Virus record (IMG/VR): IMGVR_UViG_3300025585_001077
Location: 1-41,390 of that record
Length of the DNA stretch: 41,390 bases
Strand: one strand, 5' to 3'
Source: a virus
Positions 31,910-39,060 of the stretch are shown here, piece by piece. Under the pieces are notes generated by a model. That model worked only from the letters and a program-made list of their open reading frames with translations, made no database searches and was not told the origin of the DNA. The stretch's first letter is position 1, and each line of letters starts with the position of its first letter. Made by a program: the position numbers and the translations under genes.

Positions 31910-32373
31910 AGCAGATTCCGCTTACGCAGGGTCAGTTTGCGATTGTTGATGATGAGGATTTTGAGGAGATGTCGTCCTATCGTTGGTATGCGGTGTGGTC
32001 GCCGCCGACAAAGAGCTTCTACGCGGAACGACACCTGCCGAGGCGGAAGAATTGGCAGGGGACAATAAAAATGCACCAACACCTTATGCGTCCGGCCGCC
32101 GGTCTTGTCGTAGACCACATCAACCACGACACACTGGACAACCGGCGCGGGAACCTAAGGCTATGCACCCGGGCACAAAACCAGGCTAACCGCCGAGGAG
32201 CGCAGGCGAATTCTAGAACGGGAATCCGTGGCGTTTGCTGGAGCAACCAGGCTAAGAAATGGATGGTGCGCGTCGGGCGGAAGTACATAGGAATATTTGA
32301 TCGCATTGATGCAGCTGCGGACGCCGCGATGGATGCGCGAAGAAAAATATACGGTGAGTTCTGCGGTGGGTAA
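31906..32373 (+). CDS. HNH endonuclease with AP2-type C-terminus, inserted in the sugar operon
   Basis: 155 residues. HNH core [17 protein letters not shown], then an AP2-like half ([32 protein letters not shown]). It starts in the ATGA overlap with gmd and overlaps the PLP enzyme gene by about 40 bp. Closest relatives in the window are at 28488 and 34565. Confidence 0.88.
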   Translation: MKQIPLTQGQFAIVDDEDFEEMSSYRWYAVWSPPTKSFYAERHLPRRKNWQGTIKMHQHLMRPAAGLVVDHINHDTLDNRRGNLRLCTRAQNQANRRGAQANSRTGIRGVCWSNQAKKWMVRVGRKYIGIFDRIDAAADAAMDARRKIYGEFCGG

Positions 32374-33520
32374 TATCGGGGTCGGGTATTTCAGAACCAC
32401 GGACAGGGCACGGGGGTACATAAAAAAAGTCCTCGATTCCGGGCGCGTCACCTACGGGCCATTCCACAGGAGATTCGAAAGCAAATTTGCCAGTCTACAC
32501 GATTCCAAATTTTCCGTGTTCGTAAACTCGGGAACATCGGCGCTTCATATCGCCCTCCAATCCCTGAAAGAGCGCCACGGATGGCGTGATGGCGACGAGG
32601 TGATAGTCCCGGCTCTCACCTTCGTGGCGACGATAAATATTGTCCTCCATAATCGGATGAAGCCGGTTTTATGTGATATCAAAAGAGATGACTTCGGTAT
32701 CAATCCCGACTTGCTGGAATCTTTAATCACAAAAAGGACTAAGGCAATTATCCCAGTGCATATCATGGGGATGCCATGCGACATGGATGGAGTGCTTTCT
32801 GCCGCACGGAGGCATAACCTCAAAATTATTGAGGATTCGTGCGAAACCGTCTTTGCAAAACACAATGGCCGCCCCGTCGGTTCGATGGGGGACATCGGTT
32901 GCTTTTCGTCGTACGCGGCGCATACCATCGTAACAGGCGTAGGCGGTCTAGCCGTCACCAGTGACCCCGATTTGGCTGTACGGCTCAGAAGCCTCGCAAA
33001 TCACGGCAGAGACGGAATCTACCTCAACATTGACGATGACGACGGCAAGACCGGCGCGGAGATGCGGGAGATTATCTCCAGGCGTTTTAGGTTCCTGTCC
33101 GTTGGTCACTCTTTCCGGGCTACAGAGTTTGAAGCGGCTCTGGGGCTTGCCGAGATTGAGGAAGCCAAAAAGAACATAGACGCCCGCCGCCTCAATGCCT
33201 TTTACCTCAGGGACCATCTAAGCGGGGTTGTGGGGTTCCAAGCCCTCTTGCCTGGGCGGGAATCAGTCCCCATGACCTTCCCCATCATCGCCAAAAACAA
33301 GCCCAGGATGGTGGAACACCTAGAAGCCAATGGCATCGAAACGCGGGACCTCCTACCTCTCACCCGCCAGCCGGTCTATAAGGGAATGTGGGACCCCAAA
33401 GACTACCCCGTAGCCGACTACATGAATAGACACGCCTTCTATGTGGGGTGCCACCCTGGTTTGAGCGTCAGGGATTTGGACCGGATTGTGAAGGCTGTTA
33501 AATCTTGTAATCAATTTTAA
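32333..33520 (+). CDS. DegT/DnrJ/EryC1-family PLP sugar enzyme with His in place of the catalytic Lys; candidate 3-dehydratase
   Basis: 395 residues from ATG 32333 (further ATGs at 32297 and 32309). Fold-type I features are FVNSGTSALHIAL, PALTFVAT, IEDSCE (PLP-binding D168) and GCFSSYAAHTIVTGVGGLAV. In sugar aminotransferases this last region is SFxxxKxxTTGEGG; here the Lys is H197. ColD and RfbH/E1 use such a His and remove the 3-OH group instead of transferring an amine. With gmd upstream, GDP-4-keto-3,6-dideoxymannose is the likely product, though aminotransferase ancestry leaves doubt. Confidence 0.82.
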   Translation: MREEKYTVSSAVGNIGVGYFRTTDRARGYIKKVLDSGRVTYGPFHRRFESKFASLHDSKFSVFVNSGTSALHIALQSLKERHGWRDGDEVIVPALTFVATINIVLHNRMKPVLCDIKRDDFGINPDLLESLITKRTKAIIPVHIMGMPCDMDGVLSAARRHNLKIIEDSCETVFAKHNGRPVGSMGDIGCFSSYAAHTIVTGVGGLAVTSDPDLAVRLRSLANHGRDGIYLNIDDDDGKTGAEMREIISRRFRFLSVGHSFRATEFEAALGLAEIEEAKKNIDARRLNAFYLRDHLSGVVGFQALLPGRESVPMTFPIIAKNKPRMVEHLEANGIETRDLLPLTRQPVYKGMWDPKDYPVADYMNRHAFYVGCHPGLSVRDLDRIVKAVKSCNQF

Positions 33521-34343
33521 GGATTGCGGCTTGCCGGTTTGCGGTAATGTGCTGATACGGCAGGGCGGATTTAGGGGAGGCCCATCCGTAAGTGTCCATA
33601 AGGGCAAATAGGTCTGGGGTTTGTTCCATAAACCTCGTGGCGGATGTGTGGCGAAGATCGTGGAATCTAACCCTGCCCACACCAGCCGCTCGCCAAGCCC
33701 TGGTCAGGTGGTAGTTCATCATGGACGCGCTAAACAGAAACACTCTCCCGGACTTACGAACTGGGCCTAGACAAGCGACAGCTTGCCTGTGTAAATGTAC
33801 AGACCGTCCTCGTTTTGATTTTGACTTATCGGGCGGGATGGTCAGGATGTTCCCGGTGATTTGTTGCCAGGTGAGTGAAAAAACCTCCTGGCGTCTGAGC
33901 CCGGTGTAGAGGGCAAGCGTACACGCCCGCCTGATATCTAAAGGCAGCCTGCGAAACACGCTTGCTAGTTCGTGATCGCTCAACGCCCTCCCGGCATGAA
34001 CTTGAGGAGGCGGCTCAACTCCTTTGAATGGATTTTCAGTCAGTATTTTCAAAGAGACAGCATAGTCGAACACTCCAGAGATGGCTACGAAGCGCCTCCG
34101 AACGGTGTTCTGAGCGAATTTCCTAGAGAGTAGATTCTTCCACCTGTCGGCGTCATCCGTGGTAAAATCTCCTAGACGGCGATCTTTGATAAACAAGCGG
34201 AACTCCTGGATAGCCCCCATCTCTGAGTACCGAATGGTTGATTCAGCCTTGTAGCCTCTGGCATGGTCTAGGTATCTGGGTTCAAACTCCGTCCACCTAG
34301 GCGTCAGTTTCTCGTCGAGGATTTTGACTATCGCGTATTTCAT
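33498..34343 (-). CDS. int: Tyrosine-recombinase integrase
   Basis: 281 residues from ATG 34343, which has GGGAGGT in front; an upstream in-frame ATG at 34373 lacks a site. The catalytic set is visible: R150 (TGLRRQE), H228 and R231 (FHDLRHTSA), Y263 (LPYQH), and W254 where many have His. An N-terminal SAM-like DNA-binding domain precedes it. It would integrate phage DNA at an attachment site, probably near by. Convergent with the PLP gene (23-bp overlap at the ends). Confidence 0.92.
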   Translation of the reverse strand: MKYAIVKILDEKLTPRWTEFEPRYLDHARGYKAESTIRYSEMGAIQEFRLFIKDRRLGDFTTDDADRWKNLLSRKFAQNTVRRRFVAISGVFDYAVSLKILTENPFKGVEPPPQVHAGRALSDHELASVFRRLPLDIRRACTLALYTGLRRQEVFSLTWQQITGNILTIPPDKSKSKRGRSVHLHRQAVACLGPVRKSGRVFLFSASMMNYHLTRAWRAAGVGRVRFHDLRHTSATRFMEQTPDLFALMDTYGWASPKSALPYQHITANRQAAILKIDYKI

Positions 34344-34365
34344 AGGGACCTCCCTGGCAGTATTA

Positions 34366-34383
34366 TTTCGCATTCCCGCGAAA
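34366..34383. repeat. Inverted repeat TTTCGC-N6-GCGAAA upstream of the integrase
   Basis: Perfect 6-bp arms with a central ATTCCC, 22 bp upstream of the integrase ATG. Possibly an operator or an excision-factor site. Confidence 0.4.
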
Positions 34384-34434
34384 AGTTGTCACAAAATAGT
34401 CAAATAATTGTTACATGGTTTTTTCCTTTTCCGC

Positions 34435-34463
34435 TTGAGTTTTGCCGATTCGTCCGCTAGACT
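34435..34463 (+). promoter_or_regulatory. Candidate sigma-70-type promoter in the integrase intergenic region
   Basis: TTGAGT (34435-34440), 17-bp spacer, TAGACT (34458-34463). The -10 box is two bases from TATAAT. It would drive the rightward HNH/micro-gene/recombination block. Confidence 0.45.
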
Positions 34464-34474
34464 GTGTTTGTAGT

Positions 34475-34522
34475 TCCCACCTTAGACTAAAGGTCCTACT
34501 TGTTACGGGACTGGGGGTGGGA
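34475..34522 (+). other. Predicted 5'-leader stem upstream of the rightward operon
   Basis: TCCCACC (34475-34481) can pair with GGTGGGA (34516-34522), enclosing smaller GTCC/GGAC pairs. Together with the promoter above and the ATG at 34565, this gives a leader of about 95 nt that could be regulatory. The whole 34344-34564 gap otherwise shows only the inverted repeat and promoter noted. Confidence 0.3.
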
Positions 34523-34564
34523 GAAAGAGCCGAGATCAGCGGCTTAAAAAAAACGGAAATCAAA

Positions 34565-35002
34565 ATGACTCTCGCCAGCGGCAGCGCGAAAACGGGGAAT
34601 GTCCCACCTAGTGGTTTCCGTCATTCTCCGACCTCTGATCGGGGCGCTGCCGCTGGCCTTCGTATTTCGCTTTCCAAGGGCCTGTTCGCCAAGGTTGATG
34701 CCTGCGACTTCGCCAACCTTAACGCTTTCAACTGGCATGCCGTGAAGCTGGGCGGCAGTTACTACGCCGTTAGAAAGGTCCGCATCGGCGGCAAGCGCAT
34801 GAACTCCTACATGCACCGGGAGATCATGCTTCCCCCTGACTCGATGGTCGTGGATCACATCAACCACGACACGCTGGACAACACCCGCTCCAATCTTCGG
34901 GTGGTGACCTATTCCGTCAATATCAGGAATCGTAAGCATCCCTCTAAGTATTGGTCCAGACGGTCCCGGATTGCCAATAAAAACGGAGTCACAGTTTTAT
35001 GA
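34565..35002 (+). CDS. HNH endonuclease
   Basis: 145 residues from ATG 34565. The [17 protein letters not shown] core is shared with the enzymes at 28488 and 31906, but the protein stops soon after the HNH core (NIRNRKHPSKYWSRRSR), lacking the AP2-like half. The N-terminal 40 residues are Gly/Ser-rich and may be poorly ordered. The frame is open further upstream to 34442 without a good start. Stop overlaps the next ATG (ATGA). Confidence 0.85.
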   Translation: MTLASGSAKTGNVPPSGFRHSPTSDRGAAAGLRISLSKGLFAKVDACDFANLNAFNWHAVKLGGSYYAVRKVRIGGKRMNSYMHREIMLPPDSMVVDHINHDTLDNTRSNLRVVTYSVNIRNRKHPSKYWSRRSRIANKNGVTVL

Positions 35003-35160
35003 CCAAACCCAAAGCCAAGACGATCATGAGCCTTTCAATCTGCGAACCCGAGGATGTTGAGCGGGAGTCCGACGAGCCCTCTGCGGCCGAGCTTTCCGCC
35101 ATGCGCGAGGAGCATTTGGAGCGAGAGTTCGACCGAGAGCGCGAGGAGAGGAACTGGTGA
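34999..35160 (+). CDS. 53-residue highly charged peptide
   Basis: Begins MTKPKAKTIMSLSI; the last 30 residues are almost all Glu, Arg and Asp (MREEHLEREFDREREERNW), a single long charged helix. ATGA overlap with the HNH gene and GTGA overlap with the next ORF. Function unknown. Confidence 0.5.
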   Translation: MTKPKAKTIMSLSICEPEDVERESDEPSAAELSAMREEHLEREFDREREERNW

Positions 35161-35228
35161 AGCCTGAGTATTTCGTGATCGGGGCTGGGGTCATCCTGGC
35201 GGTGTACGCCTGGGCGGCGATGAAATGA
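35157..35228 (+). CDS. 23-residue membrane peptide
   Basis: GTG 35157 in a GTGA overlap. It reads MKPEYF then a hydrophobic helix (VIGAGVILAVYAWAAM). Its stop overlaps the next ATG. Small, but it fits the coupled chain. Confidence 0.4.
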   Translation: MKPEYFVIGAGVILAVYAWAAMK

Positions 35229-35341
35229 AAGTCCTCAATCGGGCGATGGAAGGGATTGAGAACGCCGAGAAGACCCTATTGACGCTGGCGTGGCTGGGGA
35301 TCGGCTATGTCGTGGTTCGCATCGTCTGGAGCGTTTTGTGA
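35225..35341 (+). CDS. 38-residue membrane peptide
   Basis: ATG 35225 in an ATGA overlap. An amphipathic N-terminal half (NRAMEGIENAEKTLLTLA) precedes a hydrophobic helix (WLGIGYVVVRIVW). Last base of its stop is the A of the next ATG. Confidence 0.4.
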   Translation: MKVLNRAMEGIENAEKTLLTLAWLGIGYVVVRIVWSVL

Positions 35342-35451
35342 TGACGACCGTTGACTGTCCGAAGTGCAAACGCCGCGCCGTGTTGCCCGAGTCCGTGACC
35401 TTTAGCATCTGCGGCTGCGGGCAAGTCTTAAAGGAACCTAAAACCGCATAA
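35341..35451 (+). CDS. 36-residue zinc-ribbon peptide
   Basis: Sequence MTTVDCPKCKRRAVLP... with a second CGCG. Two Cys pairs make a minimal zinc ribbon. Fourth of a chain of coupled micro-genes before the recombination genes. Confidence 0.45.
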   Translation: MTTVDCPKCKRRAVLPESVTFSICGCGQVLKEPKTA

Positions 35452-35465
35452 CCGAGGAAAACAAA

Positions 35466-36128
35466 ATGAACGAAAACAAAGGACTTGCCGTAATCCCTAA
35501 TGAGCCGCTGGGGTTGGAAACCGTTGATAACTCCGACCTCGTATTCCCGCGAGTGATTCTCACTCAAGCCCTCTCCAAGTTCGTCCAGGAGGACGGGTTG
35601 AAGGCGGGGGTGTTCGTGAACTCCCTCACGAAGAAGCCTATCAAGGATACGACCTTCATCCCCCTGATCGCTTCCAAGTACTGGGACCTCCTCAAGCCTG
35701 AGGGCGGGAGGATGGTGTTTGAGGCGCGGGTGACGGACGAGAAGGACCCTCGTCTTGAGGGTCGGCAGATGTGGACGGACGGGGACAAGAAGGCCAATGT
35801 GAACACCGTTCTAGCGGTGATCGCTCTGGTCGAGGGAGCTCCGATGGTGATTCCCTTCTCCAAGTCCTCCTACAAGGCCGGAAAGACCCTGCTGACGCTG
35901 GCGAAGATCCACAAGGGGCCTTTCTTCTCCATGAAGTACCACCTGGCGGCGATCAAGGAGACGAAGGGTTCCAATACCTACTTCGTGACCGAGGTCAAAG
36001 CCGTTGAAGAGGCGAAGGAGTCCGAGAAGGTTGAGGCTTACGACCTCTATCGGTCTTTGGCTCCGAAGTCCAAGCAGTTCAACTCTCCCGACACCGCGGG
36101 CGAGAACATCGAAGAGGTGCCGTTCTAA
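35466..36128 (+). CDS. Putative single-stranded-DNA-binding protein with SSB-like C-terminal tip
   Basis: 220 residues with GAGGAAAAC before ATG. An alpha/beta body (TFIPLIASKYWDLL, KTLLTLAKIHKGPFF) is followed by a variable linker and the acidic end ENIEEVPF, which resembles the D-D-D-I-P-F tip of bacterial SSB that recruits partner enzymes. The next large gene is a PD-(D/E)XK nuclease. No OB-fold motif can be confirmed by eye, so the ssDNA-binding role is inferred. Confidence 0.55.
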   Translation: MNENKGLAVIPNEPLGLETVDNSDLVFPRVILTQALSKFVQEDGLKAGVFVNSLTKKPIKDTTFIPLIASKYWDLLKPEGGRMVFEARVTDEKDPRLEGRQMWTDGDKKANVNTVLAVIALVEGAPMVIPFSKSSYKAGKTLLTLAKIHKGPFFSMKYHLAAIKETKGSNTYFVTEVKAVEEAKESEKVEAYDLYRSLAPKSKQFNSPDTAGENIEEVPF

Positions 36129-36251
36129 ATGAACCTCTCTGATCGGACCACCGGGGCTCCCCTTTGCATGGGGATGTGGTTCGAAGTGTCCGACTACCTG
36201 GGGCAAACCGTGAGCCCCTCCAAATTTAACTTAACACCAAAAGCGAGGTAA
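36129..36251 (+). CDS. 40-residue peptide of unknown function
   Basis: ATG 36129 immediately follows the upstream TAA. Sequence MNLSDRTTGAPLCMGMWFEV...; no motif. It overlaps nothing and is followed by the nuclease gene after 2 bp. Confidence 0.35.
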   Translation: MNLSDRTTGAPLCMGMWFEVSDYLGQTVSPSKFNLTPKAR

Positions 36252-36253
36252 CT

Positions 36254-37051
36254 ATGACCCTGAGAGAGATGATGTATCACGGCGCGGTCCTCAAGCCTAA
36301 CTATACGGTGACGCTTGAGAAGAAGGGGCGGGCTCACTACTACAAGGTGACAGGAAAGTACGAGGACGGGGGAGAGTTTGAAAAGCTCCTCCCAGGCGTG
36401 ACAGGAACCCTGCACATCATCGGCGGCGAGAAGATGGACAAGCTCATCGGGTGGTCTAAGAAGCACACCCTCAAGCGGGTCCAGGAAGAACTCATGAAGA
36501 TCGGCGGGCCGGTCCTCATGGAGCCGCACATCATCGAGGACATCATCTCAAAGGCGCGCAAGGAGTCCGGGACGATCCTGGACGCCGCCGCTGACTACGG
36601 GACCCGCCTGCACGATCATTGCGACCGAGTTATCAACGGTCTTCCTACCGAACCGGAAGACGACCTCAAGAACTCTGTGCTTGCCTTCCAGGACTGGTTC
36701 CGGGAGTCAGGGCTTGAGATGGTGATGGGTGATACGGCGGTTGCCTCTCTCAAGCATGGCTACGGCGGGAAGTTTGACGCTGTGGCAGTGAACAAAGCGG
36801 GGGAGTATGTCTTGATTGATTTTAAGACCTCCTCCGGTTGCCGGGAGGAATACGCCCTCCAGGTTGCGGCCTATGCGGAGGCTTTCTTTGAGACTTACTG
36901 GCAGACCATCCGCCACGCGATCATTGTCCGCTTCGACAAGGAGACGCCGACCTATGAGATCAAGGTGGTTAAGGACATCCCGAAGGCGTTTGAGGGCTTC
37001 CTGGCGGCTCAGAGGCTCAAGTCCATCGTGACGGGTGAGCTTTACCAGTGA
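36254..37051 (+). CDS. PD-(D/E)XK nuclease (RecB/Cas4/lambda-exonuclease-type)
   Basis: 265 residues with GAGGTAACT before ATG. The catalytic core is GGKFDAVAV (D175), VLIDFKTSS (D189, K191) and QVAAYAEAF (Q203, Y207), with H120 in the upstream helix. Such enzymes resect or cleave DNA ends. Its neighbour, the SSB-like protein, suggests a recombination pair as in phages that use exonuclease plus annealing or SSB proteins. Confidence 0.88.
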   Translation: MTLREMMYHGAVLKPNYTVTLEKKGRAHYYKVTGKYEDGGEFEKLLPGVTGTLHIIGGEKMDKLIGWSKKHTLKRVQEELMKIGGPVLMEPHIIEDIISKARKESGTILDAAADYGTRLHDHCDRVINGLPTEPEDDLKNSVLAFQDWFRESGLEMVMGDTAVASLKHGYGGKFDAVAVNKAGEYVLIDFKTSSGCREEYALQVAAYAEAFFETYWQTIRHAIIVRFDKETPTYEIKVVKDIPKAFEGFLAAQRLKSIVTGELYQ

Positions 37052-37287
37052 AGATCAAGTTCCTGGCCTCGGATGTGAGGCCCAGCGCGACGGCTGACGG
37101 GGCGTGGAAAGTCACCTTTGAAATCGGTGAAGACGACTCCCAGGCCGTCGCGCTGCTTGCCCTCCTCAGAAAGAAGCTCCTCCGGGTTGAGGTCCAGGAG
37201 TATGCGGAGTGCGCCCACGAGAACATTAACGGTCCCCAGGCGAAGTGCATTGACTGTGGGGCTGATATCCCGGTGGTTCAGGGATGA
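37048..37287 (+). CDS. Small protein with C-terminal zinc ribbon
   Basis: 79 residues from GTG 37048 in a GTGA overlap. A beta-rich N-terminus with KVTFEIGEDDSQAVALLALL and a C-terminal zinc cluster (ECAHENINGPQAKCIDCG). Coupled to the nuclease gene; may be an accessory. Confidence 0.6.
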   Translation: MKIKFLASDVRPSATADGAWKVTFEIGEDDSQAVALLALLRKKLLRVEVQEYAECAHENINGPQAKCIDCGADIPVVQG

Positions 37288-37562
37288 TTTTGAGCATGGC
37301 GGTATGCCCGTCGCATGGAACTGCGGAGTGCGGGTCGCGCCCGCCGCGAACCAGTAACGCCTGGGCCATGCTCTCCGTTTTGCGGCAAGCCCATAAAGCC
37401 GAGCCGCTAGTCCTGACCCTGGATCCCGTCTTCACCGGGGATCGGGACATCCTGGGCGTCCGTGCGGCGTCCACCCGCGCTAGCTATCCACTAGCCGCCC
37501 AGGACTTATTTTTTTGTCCGGTGAGTTCACAAATCCGCAACGAAACTGTAACGGGAGCGTAA
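37284..37562 (+). CDS. Hypothetical 92-residue protein (uncertain)
   Basis: The ATG overlaps the previous stop (ATGA) and the last base of its TAA is the A of the next ATG, so it fits the chain. The translation is poor in typical structure (Pro/Arg/Ser-rich) and its codon use is less regular than its neighbours. A short hairpin (GATCCC 37422-37427 with GGGATC 37438-37443) lies inside it. It may equally be a non-coding leader for the NinG-like gene. Confidence 0.35.
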   Translation: MILSMAVCPSHGTAECGSRPPRTSNAWAMLSVLRQAHKAEPLVLTLDPVFTGDRDILGVRAASTRASYPLAAQDLFFCPVSSQIRNETVTGA

Positions 37563-37936
37563 TGCGAAAGCCGACGAGAAAGGGGCTTGTGAGGACGCTG
37601 GATAAGGTTTGCGCGGATTACATCAAAGCCAAGTTGTCGAAGGAAAACCCGATGTGCCGGATTTGCTGGTCGAGGCCGATTGAGCATTGCTTCCACTGGG
37701 TCACTCGGGCGAACTACGCGACGAGGTGGGACGAGGAAAATCTGACGGCTTCTTGCGCCGGATGCAACCTCTACTACGAACACAACCCCCACCCGGCTCT
37801 GGAGAAGTTCATTCAGCAGAACGGGCTGGCGCACTACGAGAAGATCGTAGCCCGCTCCAAGAAAATCGCCAAGTTCTCAAATACGGATTTACAGCAGATG
37901 GTGGCCGACTTCAGGAAGAAAATGGAGGCGATCTAG
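37562..37936 (+). CDS. NinG/Rap-like recombination nuclease
   Basis: 124 residues. C32-R-I-C35, then CFHWVTRA, a TRWDEENL segment and C65-A-G-C68-N-L-Y-Y match the lambda NinG (Rap) pattern of a zinc-bound HNH-like core with a NLY end. NinG acts in recombination at branched DNA. ATG 37562 follows GGGAGCGTA. It fits with the nearby exonuclease and SSB-like genes. Confidence 0.78.
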   Translation: MRKPTRKGLVRTLDKVCADYIKAKLSKENPMCRICWSRPIEHCFHWVTRANYATRWDEENLTASCAGCNLYYEHNPHPALEKFIQQNGLAHYEKIVARSKKIAKFSNTDLQQMVADFRKKMEAI

Positions 37937-38187
37937 TGGCGTCTGATAGAAGCCCTTACCGAGAAGTGGGGTTGTCCGCCTTCGGGTCGGTGAAGAAGCG
38001 CAAGGTGAACCTCTACCCGGGGATGTGCGAGGCCCGCAAGAGGCAGTTGGGCTACGGACATCTCTTTGAGGCTAAGACGGTGTGGGGAGCGACAGAGGTT
38101 TACTCGTCTACTCTCAAGTGTATCCACTGCAAACTCCCCAAGTTCGCCGTTGAGTTTCAGAAGTGCAGGGGGAAGGTTGCCCAGTAA
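37936..38187 (+). CDS. Small basic protein of unknown function
   Basis: 83 residues from GTG 37936 (TAGTG overlap). Basic N-terminal half with MCEARKRQLGYG, then CIHCKLPKF at the C-terminus, possibly half a zinc site. Its end overlaps the following ORF by 11 bp. Confidence 0.5.
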   Translation: MASDRSPYREVGLSAFGSVKKRKVNLYPGMCEARKRQLGYGHLFEAKTVWGATEVYSSTLKCIHCKLPKFAVEFQKCRGKVAQ

Positions 38188-38323
38188 CCCTTGCTCATGC
38201 TGCGGAAAGACCATCAGCGTCAACGACGGGGTTGTGACTCGTAACTGCGGCTGTCATCTCGTCATGGAGTCGTGCGCGGTTTGCTCAAAGCCGGTCTGTC
38301 ATTGCAGGTGTCGTAGGCGTTAA
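38177..38323 (+). CDS. 48-residue double zinc-ribbon peptide
   Basis: TTG 38177 with GGGGGAAGG in front. Cys-rich: CSCCG, CGCH, CAVC, CHCRC, enough for two metal sites. Starts inside the previous gene's end. Last gene before the structured gap. Confidence 0.5.
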   Translation: MPSNPCSCCGKTISVNDGVVTRNCGCHLVMESCAVCSKPVCHCRCRRR

Positions 38324-38538
38324 TCGTTCATACGCGCCCGGATCGTCGCGTTAATAGCACCGGACTGGCCTAGCAGAGCCTTCGAGAAATTCTGGCTTTA
38401 AAGAGGGGACCAACGGACGCGAGTCAGCAACCTGTCCGCCCCACGGCTAACCACCGTGACCCTCCAGCGTGACTAAAGAGTTTGGCTTTCTGGCTAGTGT
38501 TAGCCGGAAAAGAGTTTGGCTTTGGGGGAGGGCGAGAA
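38324..38538 (+). other. Non-coding structured segment with direct repeats
   Basis: No ORF is convincing in these 215 bp. AAAGAGTTTGGCTTT occurs twice (38475-38489 and 38509-38523), flanking a hairpin GGCTA-GTGT-TAGCC (38492-38505). A second hairpin, CACGG/CCGTG, is at 38442-38458. It may hold a small RNA, an origin or a leader for the downstream nuclease gene. Confidence 0.5.
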
Positions 38539-39060
38539 ATGGCGGGATTGAGTAAGGGTTGGTGGAAGCAAAGGGACTCAGAATACAGGACTGCGTTTAG
38601 AAGCCATGTGGAGCAGGGGTTGAGCCCGTTCAAGAACCCGGCCTCGCTCCTGTTCCGGCAAGGGAAGGCGAACAAGAAGCAGTTTAAGAAGCGGTTTAAA
38701 AACCTGAGACAAGAACTTGTGGAGAACGAGACGAAGTGGGAGAAGGCCGTCGGCTACATCCTGACCGGGGCTGGGATTAACTTTATACGCCAAAAGGAGT
38801 TCCCGTTCCCGACCCGCCCGAGAAGCCGAATCGTTGATTTTCTTTTGCCGGACATCTTCCTGGCGATAGAGATTGACGGGGCGCAGCACTACACCCCCGC
38901 TGGCAGGGCCAAGGATGCCCGCAGAGAGGCGCAATTCAAGGATGAGTACCCGCAGATCAAATTCCTCCGCTACAGCAATTACGAAGTGGATGCAGAGGGC
39001 TTTGCGGAGAGGCTCCAGAAGGACATTAGAGAGGTGCGCTGTGCTTTTGAGGCCCAATGA
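38539..39060 (+). CDS. DUF559/Vsr-like endonuclease
   Basis: 173 residues with a GGGGGAGGGCGAG site. After a basic N-terminus (KKQFKKRFKNLRQ), the DUF559 core reads GYILTGAGINFIRQKEF, RIVDFLLP, LAIEIDGAQH and FLRYSNYEV. The D in VDFL and E-x-D in EIDG form a PD-(D/E)XK-type site as in Vsr. Role in phage recombination or defence is unproven. Overlaps the next ATG. Confidence 0.85.
   Translation: MAGLSKGWWKQRDSEYRTAFRSHVEQGLSPFKNPASLLFRQGKANKKQFKKRFKNLRQELVENETKWEKAVGYILTGAGINFIRQKEFPFPTRPRSRIVDFLLPDIFLAIEIDGAQHYTPAGRAKDARREAQFKDEYPQIKFLRYSNYEVDAEGFAERLQKDIREVRCAFEAQ

Noticed and set aside
32333-33520. Perosamine synthase (4-aminotransferase) assignment
   Set aside because: This was the first guess from its place beside gmd, but the catalytic Lys is replaced by His, which fits a 3-dehydratase better.
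36129-36251. Treating the 40-codon ORF as a well-supported gene
   Set aside because: Kept only at low confidence because it has no strong ribosome-binding site and no motif.
38324-38470. Possible tRNA gene
   Set aside because: A TTCGA-like arm and a GGGGACCA end are present, but no consistent cloverleaf or anticodon stem can be formed.
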